DNA of 64,000 bases, taken from the NCBI GenBank assembly GCA_040387475.1, contig JAZKDT010000046.1:1-64000 (forward strand), in the 5' to 3' direction. Made by a program: the position numbers and the translations under genes. This document shows, piece by piece, positions 33,217 to 41,837 of the stretch. How positions within the stretch are numbered: position 1 is the first letter of the stretch; each line of letters begins with the position of its first letter. Under the pieces are notes generated by a model that was given only the letters and a program-made list of their open reading frames with translations, did not search any database and had not been told where the DNA came from. Source of the DNA: UBA4416 sp040387475 (GTDB taxonomy: Bacteria; Bacteroidota; Bacteroidia; B-17B0; Aurantibacillaceae).

Positions 33217-34266
33217 TTGACTGAAACTCCAAATATTCTACAGAATCCAATACATACTCATTTTTTGCTGTGTACCGAGCGTACGGGAAGCTCTTTGCTG
33301 TCACTGATGATGAATTTGCATAAGGAAGTGATTTGCCCGTCTGAAGAGCCTTTTGCTTTGTTTTTTTATGAAAGCTATAAAAATAAAACGCAATGGAATG
33401 AAACCGAACTTCGGCAATTTATAGATGAGTTTTGGCTGATGGCCGAAAAAAACCTGGATCTTTTTTTCACATCTAAACATAAATTATTTAATGAATTAGT
33501 ACCACATAAAAACCATTTAAATTATACCCTTTTATGTACTATCCTATATTTACAATTCTTTGAACCAAAACCAAAAGATGCTATTTCAATCATCCTTGAT
33601 AAACAAATAAAATATTTTTTCTATTTAAAAAAGCTACTCAATTTATTTCCGGAAGCTAAATTTGTGATTCTGGTAAGGGATCCGCGTGTAAATGCCGTGA
33701 GAAAAAAAAGCAGGAACTTAAATGCCAGCCAACATCCCTTATACCTGGCAGCCCTCTGGAAAAACACCTATAAAAATATCGCCTATTTAAAAAAACAGGG
33801 TAAGCCCGTATTGATCGTAAAATATGAGGAGCTGGTAACTCATCCGGAAACTATTTTAAAATCCATTTGTTCTTTTTTAGGTATTGCTTATACAGACACT
33901 ATGCTTAAAACGGAAGGTGTGTACGAATCTTTTTTAAACATACAGGAAGATAAAGTGAACGCCAGTCATTTAAATTATCTGAAAGATTTTCAAAGCAGCC
34001 TTTTTCAAAAAGTAAATAAAGAAAAAGTACATTTGAAAGAACATGAAATGGATGCCACGGTAAACGATAAAATTGTGAAACTTACCGAAACGTTATTAAA
34101 AGAATTTAATTACGAAACAATAAAATTAAGTCAGTCTGCTGTTACCTTCAACCTAAATGATCGCTGGCAAATATTCAAATCCTATTTATACAGGCCTGTT
34201 TTAATACAATGGTATTTGCAAATTCCTTTGCCAGTTAAATTATTCATCAAACGCATCAGACGTTAG
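33217..34266 (+). CDS. PAPS-dependent sulfotransferase
   Basis: A 349-residue sulfotransferase nearest to the first of the trio: FLLCTERTGSSLLSLMMN is the phosphosulfate loop and FVILVRDPRVNAVRKKSR the 3'-phosphate motif; both have EEPFA in the next segment. The first residue of the loop is changed (CTERTG instead of STGRTG), which may tune activity. The start is TTG; no ATG precedes the P-loop. The C-terminal LPVKLFIKRIRR is basic. It ends one base before the convergent hydroxylase-like gene. Confidence 0.85.
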   Translation: MTETPNILQNPIHTHFLLCTERTGSSLLSLMMNLHKEVICPSEEPFALFFYESYKNKTQWNETELRQFIDEFWLMAEKNLDLFFTSKHKLFNELVPHKNHLNYTLLCTILYLQFFEPKPKDAISIILDKQIKYFFYLKKLLNLFPEAKFVILVRDPRVNAVRKKSRNLNASQHPLYLAALWKNTYKNIAYLKKQGKPVLIVKYEELVTHPETILKSICSFLGIAYTDTMLKTEGVYESFLNIQEDKVNASHLNYLKDFQSSLFQKVNKEKVHLKEHEMDATVNDKIVKLTETLLKEFNYETIKLSQSAVTFNLNDRWQIFKSYLYRPVLIQWYLQIPLPVKLFIKRIRR

Positions 34267-34267
34267 T

Positions 34268-35017
34268 TTATTTTTTTAATCGATTACGTATCGGAATCAT
34301 CACTCTCATAAAAAAAGATAAAGGATAAGATATGGGATATAGCCAAGCGGGATTAATATGGTATAATCCCGGGAAAACATTTCCTAAGCGCTGAATATAA
34401 AGACTAGCCAGCACAACTCCGCAAATTTCATTTTTACGAGCAGCAAATTCAGGTTTTAAAATATCAAACAACATAATGATCCGCTGTTTGGCTGTCTTAT
34501 TCCAGGCCTCATGTTCATAGGCATCGGTAAATCCGGTAACTTTGCCTTGCACCCAATGCCTGATTTCGCCGTTTACTTTAATAGCACATGTATCGTTCTC
34601 TTCCGGAATGATCAACCCAAGGTGGCACCGAACTATCGCATTGGTATCTCCATAATGTGGCTTGATAACTGCTCCCGGCTCCAATAAATTAAAACCAACA
34701 TTGATAACACCATCTATTTGATTTAAAAGCTGCATGGTTTGCGGAAAATGCTTTTGTATCTCATACATTTCTACGCCCCAAACTTTTAACGACCTAACTT
34801 TCCAACTTCTCGGCTTTTCAACCATGGTAGTATTAAACTGACTTTCAAAAACAAATTGTTCTAAATAGCGGTTCAATTCGCTGAGAATAACCTGATGATT
34901 ATTTTCCAGTTCAACAATTGCATTTTGGTCAGAAACGACAGGAAAGTTTGGCTCATTACCAACGTATGGCCTTTTGTGCAAAAGACTGAACCAAATTTTA
35001 TGTGACGATGAACTCAA
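34268..35017 (-). CDS. Aspartyl/asparaginyl beta-hydroxylase-like protein
   Basis: A 249-residue 2-oxoglutarate/Fe(II)-dependent hydroxylase-like protein (AspH family). The jelly-roll core shows KPHYGDTNAIVRCHLGLIIPE, with the first metal His and the conserved Arg-x-His, and DAYEHEAWNKTAKQRIIMLFDI, with the second metal His and the cofactor-binding Arg. Bacterial members act on lipids, peptides or other small molecules. It is one base downstream of a related gene on the same strand, so they form a two-gene operon. A third copy lies divergently. Substrate unknown. Confidence 0.88.
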   Translation of the reverse strand: MSSSSHKIWFSLLHKRPYVGNEPNFPVVSDQNAIVELENNHQVILSELNRYLEQFVFESQFNTTMVEKPRSWKVRSLKVWGVEMYEIQKHFPQTMQLLNQIDGVINVGFNLLEPGAVIKPHYGDTNAIVRCHLGLIIPEENDTCAIKVNGEIRHWVQGKVTGFTDAYEHEAWNKTAKQRIIMLFDILKPEFAARKNEICGVVLASLYIQRLGNVFPGLYHINPAWLYPISYPLSFFMRVMIPIRNRLKK

Positions 35018-35018
35018 A

Positions 35019-35768
35019 CTATTTTTTTAATACACTGAATAAACTATTTCTCAACCTTATTGAAACATATGCAAGAGGTACCAACAAAAAACCGACTGTT
35101 TTCTGAACCCATAACGGCGACTTATATAATAATTTTACCGATTCTGCTCTTTTTTGAATGAACAACGAAGATATAACCGTTGAGGAAATATAATTCTTCC
35201 GTTTTCTAAACTCGGGCCTTACCACATCAAATAAAAAAATAAATCTGTTTCTGGAAGATAGATTGATCGCTTCATGATTGTTCGCATCTACAAATACTAA
35301 TACTTTTCCTTCTTTCCAGCTTCTCCATTCGTCCCTTACCCTAAAACCACATTCTGGTATCACCGCCGGAATTTCTAAGCCCAGATGAACCCTATATATC
35401 CCATTTGTATCTCCACAATGTGGCTTGATCTTTCCACCGGACTGCAAAAGATTAAACGAGGCAGAAACCAAGCCTTCCACAGATGTTAACAGTTTTGTTG
35501 TTTTTGGAAAATCATTTTGATTTTTGTAAAAATTAATGCCCCACCATTTAAGTGAAATTGTCTTCCATGAATGCTGTTCATCTACCATCGTTGTATTGAA
35601 ATAACTTTGTAGCTGATTGTTTTTGAGATAGGCTTCCAGTTCTGACTTTATTAGTAACCAGTTATCTTCAAATAATTTAGCAAAATTCAGGTCACCTGTA
35701 TCGTAAAAAGCAGGTTCATTTCCTGTATATTCTTTTCTATCGTATAAACTAAACCAAAGTTTGGACAT
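35019..35768 (-). CDS. Aspartyl/asparaginyl beta-hydroxylase-like protein
   Basis: About 249 residues, paralogous to the gene downstream. KPHCGDTNGIYRVHLGLEIPA and DANNHEAINLSSRNRFIFLFDV keep the His, Arg-x-His, His and Arg of the AspH active site. I start at MSKLWFSLYDRKEY, which aligns with the paralogue start; the open frame runs 27 codons further but that part is hydrophobic and unlike the family. The C-terminus has a hydrophobic and basic stretch that could touch the membrane. Expected to use 2-oxoglutarate and iron. Confidence 0.87.
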   Translation of the reverse strand: MSKLWFSLYDRKEYTGNEPAFYDTGDLNFAKLFEDNWLLIKSELEAYLKNNQLQSYFNTTMVDEQHSWKTISLKWWGINFYKNQNDFPKTTKLLTSVEGLVSASFNLLQSGGKIKPHCGDTNGIYRVHLGLEIPAVIPECGFRVRDEWRSWKEGKVLVFVDANNHEAINLSSRNRFIFLFDVVRPEFRKRKNYISSTVISSLFIQKRAESVKLLYKSPLWVQKTVGFLLVPLAYVSIRLRNSLFSVLKK

Positions 35769-35878
35769 ATTAACTAGACGCGCGTGTTTAAACGATAAAA
35801 TAGTTTTTACTAAAAAATAAATATTAAATTTATGATACGAAAGATACAAAATTATTAACCAATCGTATTTATTTAATT

Positions 35879-36553
35879 ATGGATGATTTCACCGAACAAA
35901 ACCCGAAATGGTTTTATGACATTACTGAAGTTCCTGAATTAAAGATCCTGGAAGATAATTTCGCAGTTATATTAAACGAACTACAGCATCTTCGTCAATC
36001 TTCTGAAAACGGATTTTGGTTGAACACATTTCCTGAATACCTTCATCCTAACAGCAAAAACATCTGGAAAGTTTTCACCTTTAAATTTTTTGGTATCAAG
36101 CATCCTTTAAACTGTAGTTTATGTCCAAAAACATACGAAATTTTAAGCCGGATTCCGGAGCTTATTTCTGCAGATTTTTCCTACCTGCCTGCAAAAACTA
36201 AAATTAAACCGCATAAAGGCTTCACTAAAATGGTGTTGCGAGCGCATTTGGGCTTGATTATTCCAAATGATTGCGCTTTGCGTGTAGGCCAGGAAGTAAA
36301 GAGCTGGGAACCTGGAAAGATGCTGATCTTTGATGATTCTTTTGAACATGAAGCCTGGAACGATAGTAATGAAGATCGGTTTATACTGATGCTTGACATC
36401 GCAAATCCTAAATGGAATTACACGGCCAACGACATTTGTACATACAAAATTGAAACATTAAGAGATGAATTTATGCTAAGTATGTTTCCTAAAGAAAAGT
36501 GGCTGGAGTTTTTAGAAAAAGGAGAATTGGATATTTTTCCTGCTAAGAACTGA
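35879..36553 (+). CDS. Aspartyl/asparaginyl beta-hydroxylase-like protein
   Basis: A 224-residue AspH-type protein, shorter than its two neighbours and divergent from them. KPHKGFTKMVLRAHLGLIIPND and DDSFEHEAWNDSNEDRFILMLDI retain both metal His residues, the Arg-x-His and the cofactor Arg. A Cys pair (NCSLCPKTYE) is peculiar to this copy. Its end overlaps the convergent GNAT gene by eleven bases. Three AspH-like genes with three sulfotransferases point to a shared theme of surface or lipid modification. Confidence 0.86.
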   Translation: MDDFTEQNPKWFYDITEVPELKILEDNFAVILNELQHLRQSSENGFWLNTFPEYLHPNSKNIWKVFTFKFFGIKHPLNCSLCPKTYEILSRIPELISADFSYLPAKTKIKPHKGFTKMVLRAHLGLIIPNDCALRVGQEVKSWEPGKMLIFDDSFEHEAWNDSNEDRFILMLDIANPKWNYTANDICTYKIETLRDEFMLSMFPKEKWLEFLEKGELDIFPAKN

Positions 36554-37172
36554 TCTTGTTTTTTTGTATGTAGTCATTTATCTCATCTGCCAAAGTAGAA
36601 TCGGCACTGGCGTGTATCACAAACTGAGACTTTCCACTGTTTAAAATAGTAGCAGCATTAATTAATTTTTTGCAGTGTGAATGGTATTTATCTTTGGTTA
36701 AATGGAGTTTATAATAATTTCCATCCGGTGTTTTACCTATAATTTCATAACCTAACATTTTATTAAAATCCAAAGCCACTTTATTATCACAGGCCACAGT
36801 AGCAATAGAACCATCCCCTGATTTAAACACTTCAAAAACTGCCTGAAGCATAGTTAACGAGGCTAACGCGGGAATTGGTGTTCCCCAATAGCTTTTCTCC
36901 CAGATAAAAATCCCGCCCTCAGCGAGCTTGTTATCAGGTGCAGCATCTTTGCAATTAATTAATCCCACTTTTTTGTGATCATCTTCAATAATAAAGTAAT
37001 AATTGTATTTATTATTAATGTTCTTATACCACGCAAGTTGCATCTGAGGAGTGATGTATTCCTTGAACTGCATCGTATCCCGTATGTAAGACTGGTTTCG
37101 CCAGTAGCGAAGCAGTTCCAGGTCTTTTTCTGTAACACGAGAATATGTTAAACCATACTGTTCTACGATCAT
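36543..37172 (-). CDS. GNAT-family N-acyltransferase
   Basis: A 209-residue GNAT protein: RVTEKDLELLRYWRNQSYI and GLINCKDAAPDNKLAEGGIFI are typical of the group that acylates amino sugars, and NKVALDFNKMLGYEIIGKTP is the acyl-CoA/ACP-binding end. About 50 extra residues follow the fold. It is the last gene of a six-gene minus-strand operon with two KAS III proteins, an ACP and an SDR, and overlaps the glycosyltransferase start by four bases. It may transfer the acyl chain made upstream to an amino sugar. Confidence 0.82.
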   Translation of the reverse strand: MIVEQYGLTYSRVTEKDLELLRYWRNQSYIRDTMQFKEYITPQMQLAWYKNINNKYNYYFIIEDDHKKVGLINCKDAAPDNKLAEGGIFIWEKSYWGTPIPALASLTMLQAVFEVFKSGDGSIATVACDNKVALDFNKMLGYEIIGKTPDGNYYKLHLTKDKYHSHCKKLINAATILNSGKSQFVIHASADSTLADEINDYIQKNKISS

Positions 37173-38092
37173 GTTTTATCTTTTATATAAAAAGCAGGTT
37201 TGTGATTTTGCATCATCAATACATTTCCTAAATATTCGCCGATGATGCCAATACAAAACATGATCATGCCGGCACTAAATAAAACCGATACAATAATAGA
37301 AGTATAACCGGCAGGGCTTTTAAATAAAATTTTCTTTAAAAAATAAAAAGTACCAATCAGGAAGCTAACAAACGACATGGACAACCCCAGGGTTTTAACC
37401 AACTTTAAAGGCATGGTGGAACTTATCATTAGCACGTTAGAAGATAAACGAAACAAAGATATAAAGCTATAACCTGAACTTTCCCTTTTTGATTTTTGAA
37501 AGTCCAGCTGCGAGGAGCTGATATTTGATGTATACCATAAAACCAATTCATCAATAAAAAACAAGTGATTATTATGTGTTACGATTTTTTTTACCAGATC
37601 ATTCTTTAAAATTCTGAAACTTGAGCCTAAACCTGCATATGGATTTTCTACCTTGGATATGAATTTATAAAAAGAAGTCATCATTTGGCGGGCAAACGAT
37701 TTCTTTTTATTCCTGGGTACTCCATACACTAAATCAAATTCACTATTAACTATCGCATTATAGAGTACAACAATATCTGAAGGATTGTGTTCAAAATCAT
37801 CATCGATCGTTATGACATATTTGCCTGACGCATTGGAAAGTCCGCACAAAGTGGCTTTATGCTGACCGAAATTTTTTGCTAAAGAAAATCCTTTCACCAG
37901 CTTATTTTCATTACTGATCTCCTTAATGATTTTCCAGGTATTATCCGCACTTCCATCATCTACCACAATAATTTCGTAAGAGGTATTAAGCGTTATCAGA
38001 ACACCGTTTACCTGTGTTATAATATCTTTGATGCAACCAGACGAATTGTAGGCAGGAATAACGACGGATATTTCTTTTTCAAAACTCTGCAT
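37169..38092 (-). CDS. Glycosyltransferase family 2 with C-terminal membrane helices
   Basis: A 307-residue GT2 of the dolichyl-phosphate-mannose synthase/GtrB type. GT-A fold: ISVVIPAYNSSG, VVDDGSADNTWKI, and ITIDDDFEHNPSDI with the metal-binding acidic motif. Two helices near 232-250 and 268-292 anchor it, with its active site in the cytoplasm. Such enzymes usually make a polyprenyl-phosphate sugar that a GT-C enzyme uses outside; the GT-C-like proteins elsewhere in the window could be users. It lies four bases from the SDR gene. Confidence 0.9.
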   Translation of the reverse strand: MQSFEKEISVVIPAYNSSGCIKDIITQVNGVLITLNTSYEIIVVDDGSADNTWKIIKEISNENKLVKGFSLAKNFGQHKATLCGLSNASGKYVITIDDDFEHNPSDIVVLYNAIVNSEFDLVYGVPRNKKKSFARQMMTSFYKFISKVENPYAGLGSSFRILKNDLVKKIVTHNNHLFFIDELVLWYTSNISSSQLDFQKSKRESSGYSFISLFRLSSNVLMISSTMPLKLVKTLGLSMSFVSFLIGTFYFLKKILFKSPAGYTSIIVSVLFSAGMIMFCIGIIGEYLGNVLMMQNHKPAFYIKDKT

Positions 38093-38096
38093 ATAC

Positions 38097-38849
38097 TTAT
38101 TTAAAACCTAAGGTTAACCCTCCATCCATTTTTAACGAGCTTCCTGTTATCCATTTACTGGCATCTGATATAAAAAATGCCAAAGCATTGGCTACATCAA
38201 CAGGCTCTCCGATTCCTAAGGGATATGTATTAACCAGTGCATTCATTTTTTCATCATCGATTGCCGCGTTAATGGTACTATCAAAAATGGCGGTACGAAC
38301 CAATGCAGGCTGTAACACGTTCACTCTTATTTTTTTTGGCGCCAGTTCCAATGCTAATGTTTTAGCGTATCCTTCCAAAGCAGCCTTTGAACTGATATAA
38401 GGTGCACCTCCAAAATAAGCATGTAAAGTTGATACAGAAGATATAAAAGCAATGGAACTATTATTATTTATTTTTTTAGCGGTTAGTAATTCAGTCATCA
38501 AATTAACAGCCGAAAAGTAATTAACGCCAAACACATCCTGCATTTGAGATTCTTTAATGAATTTAACAGGAACCGGCAGTACTTTGCCACAGCAATGAAC
38601 AAAACCATCTATCGCAACAGGCAATGACTTAACTAAATTTTTAATATCCGCTGCATTTGTAAGATCAGCAATAATTTTAATATGCGCTCCGGAAGTACTT
38701 AATTCGTTGAATGTTGCCGTTAATGATGCTTCGTTGCGTGCAGTAATAACCACATTTGCTCCCATTTGACTAAACAGCACTGCTGTGGCTTTTCCTATGC
38801 CTGAAGAAGCTCCTGTGATCAAAATGGTTTTATGTTGCAAAGACAGCAT
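38097..38849 (-). CDS. SDR-family ketoreductase (FabG-like)
   Basis: A 250-residue short-chain reductase. Cofactor loop GASSGIGKATA, Ser in SFISSVS-type segment (AFISSVSTLHAYFGG), Tyr-x3-Lys in YISSKAALEGYAKTL and QPALVRT after it. In this operon, one base from the KAS III gene, it most likely reduces a 3-ketoacyl-ACP to the 3-hydroxyacyl form. A sugar-modifying role is also possible. The tight gene spacing makes co-translation likely. Confidence 0.88.
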   Translation of the reverse strand: MLSLQHKTILITGASSGIGKATAVLFSQMGANVVITARNEASLTATFNELSTSGAHIKIIADLTNAADIKNLVKSLPVAIDGFVHCCGKVLPVPVKFIKESQMQDVFGVNYFSAVNLMTELLTAKKINNNSSIAFISSVSTLHAYFGGAPYISSKAALEGYAKTLALELAPKKIRVNVLQPALVRTAIFDSTINAAIDDEKMNALVNTYPLGIGEPVDVANALAFFISDASKWITGSSLKMDGGLTLGFK

Positions 38850-38850
38850 G

Positions 38851-39909
38851 CTAAATTTCGATAAGTGGTAAACAGATTATATTTTCTAGATCAATGATAG
38901 CACTTCCCCAGGAATAACCAACGCCAAAACCACTTAAACATAAGGTTTGCTTTTTGCTAGATAACTCCTCTGCCAATTGTGTCACCATGGTTAAAGGTAT
39001 TGATGCAGAACTTGTATTTCCGTATTGATTAATTGAATAAGGTACTTTACGAGTATCCGTGATCTTTAATTTTTTACGAACCGATTCATTGATCAATTTG
39101 TTGGCCTGGTGAAATACAAAATAGTCCGTATCGGTGATGTTTTTCTGTGCTAAATGATAGAGTTCGTTTACATTTGAAGGCACTTCGCGCAAAGCAAAAT
39201 TAAATATATCAATACCATCCAACTTTAAGTGGCGTTTAGCTCTTTGAACGCCGGGCTCTATATCAACAAGATCAAAGGTATCATCCTGTATGCCATGTCG
39301 TGATCCACCATGTTCAATAATGATCGCATCTTTGCCTGAGCCATCAGAAGATAAATTAAAATACATCGGTTCTGCTGATGTATTAAATTCTAATGCTGTT
39401 GCCGAGCCAGCATCTCCAAATAAAGGATATGCACTTTTATCTGTGTACGATGTTGACACGGTTGATTTATCACCCACCAGCAATAGCCCTTTTTTTAACT
39501 GGCCCGAACTCAGTAAATTTCCCAATACATATAATCCGTATACGTAACCCGAACAACCCAGGTTAATATCAAACGCGAGACACGATTTTTTAAATCCCAA
39601 TTTATCTTGTAAAATAACGGCCGAACCCGGAATAAAATAATCCGGAGACTGAGTTACAAAAATCACAATATCAATTTCACTTTTGTCCCAGTTTAGTTTA
39701 TCAATGAGTTGTTTGGCAGGCTCAAAGCACATATCGCTGGTTGATGTACGTTCGTTGGCCACCCGCCGTTCCTTAATACCGGTAGTTTTAATAAATAATT
39801 CTCTCTCACTTACTGTTACATGCTCATACGAAAGGTTATCATATACATCTACAGGCACACATGCGGCCATGCCTTTTATGATAACATTATTTACAGTTAC
39901 AAAACTCAT
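38851..39909 (-). CDS. 3-oxoacyl-ACP synthase III-like protein (second copy)
   Basis: A 352-residue KAS III (FabH-like) condensing enzyme. Active-site Cys in FDINLGCSGYVYGL, His in DYFVFHQANKLIN and Asn in QYGNTSSASIPL are all present. I choose the start at 39909 because its ATG overlaps the ACP stop as ATGA, a coupled junction; the frame is open six codons more. KAS III enzymes start chains from acyl-CoA and malonyl-ACP, or make ester or amide bonds in related pathways. A second KAS III is two genes upstream. Confidence 0.9.
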   Translation of the reverse strand: MSFVTVNNVIIKGMAACVPVDVYDNLSYEHVTVSERELFIKTTGIKERRVANERTSTSDMCFEPAKQLIDKLNWDKSEIDIVIFVTQSPDYFIPGSAVILQDKLGFKKSCLAFDINLGCSGYVYGLYVLGNLLSSGQLKKGLLLVGDKSTVSTSYTDKSAYPLFGDAGSATALEFNTSAEPMYFNLSSDGSGKDAIIIEHGGSRHGIQDDTFDLVDIEPGVQRAKRHLKLDGIDIFNFALREVPSNVNELYHLAQKNITDTDYFVFHQANKLINESVRKKLKITDTRKVPYSINQYGNTSSASIPLTMVTQLAEELSSKKQTLCLSGFGVGYSWGSAIIDLENIICLPLIEI

Positions 39910-40145
39910 GCATTCATTTTCTGACAAACGATATCGTAAAGATCTCTCACCGTTTGTGTTGCTTTTAGATTTTCAGCATTTAACTGAACATCAAAATTAG
40001 CATCGATAAAAGCAATGATAATTAGAGCGTACATGGAACTCCAGTTTTTTATATCGCGATAATTTGTATCCGGAAAAACGGTATTAGGTTCAACGTCTTC
40101 AAACTCCGCTGCTAATTGTTCTGTAAATTCTTCTACTGATATCAT
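39906..40145 (-). CDS. Acyl carrier protein
   Basis: A 79-residue ACP. The phosphopantetheine Ser is in KNWSSMYALIIIAFID; the WSSM context, in place of the DSL of fatty-acid ACP, is common for dedicated carrier proteins in surface-polysaccharide clusters. It lies 20 bases after the first KAS III and overlaps the second in ATGA. The chain it carries should be condensed by the KAS proteins and reduced by the SDR. Confidence 0.88.
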   Translation of the reverse strand: MISVEEFTEQLAAEFEDVEPNTVFPDTNYRDIKNWSSMYALIIIAFIDANFDVQLNAENLKATQTVRDLYDIVCQKMNA

Positions 40146-40165
40146 AATACGTTATAAATATATAA

Positions 40166-41146
40166 TTAATAAGTCATAATTGTTGCTCCCCAACTGTAGC
40201 CTATTCCAAAGCCTGCCACCATCACCTTCATTCCTTTTTTTAACACGCCTTTTTCTTCAGCGTCCTTTAAGGCAACAGGAATGGTAGACGACACGGAGTT
40301 ACCAAAATTTTCGATATTAATGAAAAATTTCTCCTTTGGTATCTTACATTTTCTTCTGATTACATCCAACATAAAATAACTCGCCTGGTGAAACACAAAC
40401 AGATCAATGTCATCTACCGAAAGTTCATGCTTTTTTAGTATATCCGCTACAAGACCGGGAACCCGTTTTACGGCAAATAAAAAAATTTCGGTACTATTCA
40501 TTTTCATGTGACCGATGGGCATGTCATTCTCCCGAAGTTTCTCAATTGTTTGCGGGTTTCGGCATCCGCTATGATCCACGATTAAATTGTTATATCCTCC
40601 ACCATCTGTTCCAAAAATAAAATGCTGATCAGTCTCTGCTTTAGTAATAATAGTTGCAGTACCGATATCGCTGAAAATACTGCGTAGCTCCAGATCTTTT
40701 TTGTGGCTCACTTTAGTCGGAATATCAGCCGTAAGAAACAATACTTTTTTTGCCATTAAACTGGTAAGTAACGCGTTGGCCATTCCAATTCCATAAACAT
40801 AACCTGAGCAACCATAAGGCAAATCAATACAGCCTGTGTGAGTTCCCAAACCAAGGCGGTGCTGTATTAAACAGGAAGTTGAGGGCCCCTTGTGATCAAA
40901 ACCTTCAGTGCAAAAAATTAAAAAATCAATGCTGTTACGATCAATCTGATATTGCTCAAATAATGTTTCCGCCGCTTTAACCGCCATATCCGAAGATATT
41001 TCATCTGGTGCCGAGCTATAGCGTTGTCGTATGCCTGTATTTTTAAATATCTGTTCTTCAGAGCTGCCGAATTCTTTAGCCAATAGTTCGTTAGTAACTA
41101 CATTTTGTGGTAAATACGTGGAAATATGAGTAATAGAAATTGACAT
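40166..41146 (-). CDS. 3-oxoacyl-ACP synthase III-like protein (first copy)
   Basis: A 326-residue KAS III and first gene of the minus-strand operon. ITHISTYLPQNVVTNELL opens the thiolase fold; Cys is in IDLPYGCSGYVYGIG, His in LFVFHQASYFML and Asn in NFGNSVSSTIP. It resembles its downstream partner in overall pattern but differs widely in sequence, so each may handle a different step or starter unit. The GCSGYVYG signature, in place of the ACAG of FabH, separates both from the housekeeping enzyme. Confidence 0.9.
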   Translation of the reverse strand: MSISITHISTYLPQNVVTNELLAKEFGSSEEQIFKNTGIRQRYSSAPDEISSDMAVKAAETLFEQYQIDRNSIDFLIFCTEGFDHKGPSTSCLIQHRLGLGTHTGCIDLPYGCSGYVYGIGMANALLTSLMAKKVLFLTADIPTKVSHKKDLELRSIFSDIGTATIITKAETDQHFIFGTDGGGYNNLIVDHSGCRNPQTIEKLRENDMPIGHMKMNSTEIFLFAVKRVPGLVADILKKHELSVDDIDLFVFHQASYFMLDVIRRKCKIPKEKFFINIENFGNSVSSTIPVALKDAEEKGVLKKGMKVMVAGFGIGYSWGATIMTY

Positions 41147-41328
41147 ATGGCTAAGGTAAACTTACAAAAAAATGCTTTAAGTACGAAGCGATTTTAAAAC
41201 AAATATACATACCAAAAATGAGCTCATATTTCACTCAATCAAATACAGTTTTTAATCATTTGGACAGTTATTTTTTTGTAATTAGCTTAAACAGTTATAT
41301 ATTAGCGTATAAATTTAAAAAAACACCT

Positions 41329-41730
41329 ATGAAAAAATTTCTTTCAATTACCTGTTTAGCAATATTAATGATTGCTACTAAAGCATATTCTCAATCAAAC
41401 CTTACCTGGACAGTGAAAGATAAGGTGCAAAAAGGTTTTTTCAAAACAAGCAAAGTCATTAATTCTAACTTTTCCGGATTTTCCAGCAAAGAAGAAGCAA
41501 CTACGTTTTTTAATAAACTAAAAACTGACCGCTCTGTTTTATCTGCAGTAGTTACTAACACTGACGTAAAAGGAAACAGCGATGTGGTAATAACAATGAG
41601 AGAAACTCATGATAAAAGCTTTTACATTGGAATGGCTCAAAAATACCAGGTTAATTATATACTTGTAAACGGTCAGAAAAAAACACCGGCTCAAATCATC
41701 GAAGATACACGTAACAAGAAGAAAAAGTAA
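41329..41730 (+). CDS. Small secreted protein of unknown function
   Basis: A 133-residue exported protein. I start at MKKFLSITCLAILMIA, which gives a clear signal peptide with cleavage near AYSQS; the frame runs 37 codons upstream but those do not look coding. The mature part is small and basic, with WTVKDKVQKGFFKT and a Lys-rich end. No domain recognised. It is monocistronic, divergent from the KAS III operon and ends in a strong terminator. Confidence 0.72.
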   Translation: MKKFLSITCLAILMIATKAYSQSNLTWTVKDKVQKGFFKTSKVINSNFSGFSSKEEATTFFNKLKTDRSVLSAVVTNTDVKGNSDVVITMRETHDKSFYIGMAQKYQVNYILVNGQKKTPAQIIEDTRNKKKK

Positions 41731-41747
41731 TTTTTAATATACTTATT

Positions 41748-41775
41748 AAAAGCGCTTTTTAAGCGCTTTTTTTAT
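41748..41775 (+). terminator. Rho-independent terminator
   Basis: Stem AAAAGCGCT (41748-41756) / AGCGCTTTT (41762-41770), then T run. Confidence 0.88.
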
Positions 41776-41837
41776 TTCCAAAAACCTGTAACTTTTATTG
41801 TAATTATTATAATTTTACAGGATAGCAAAAATCGCAG

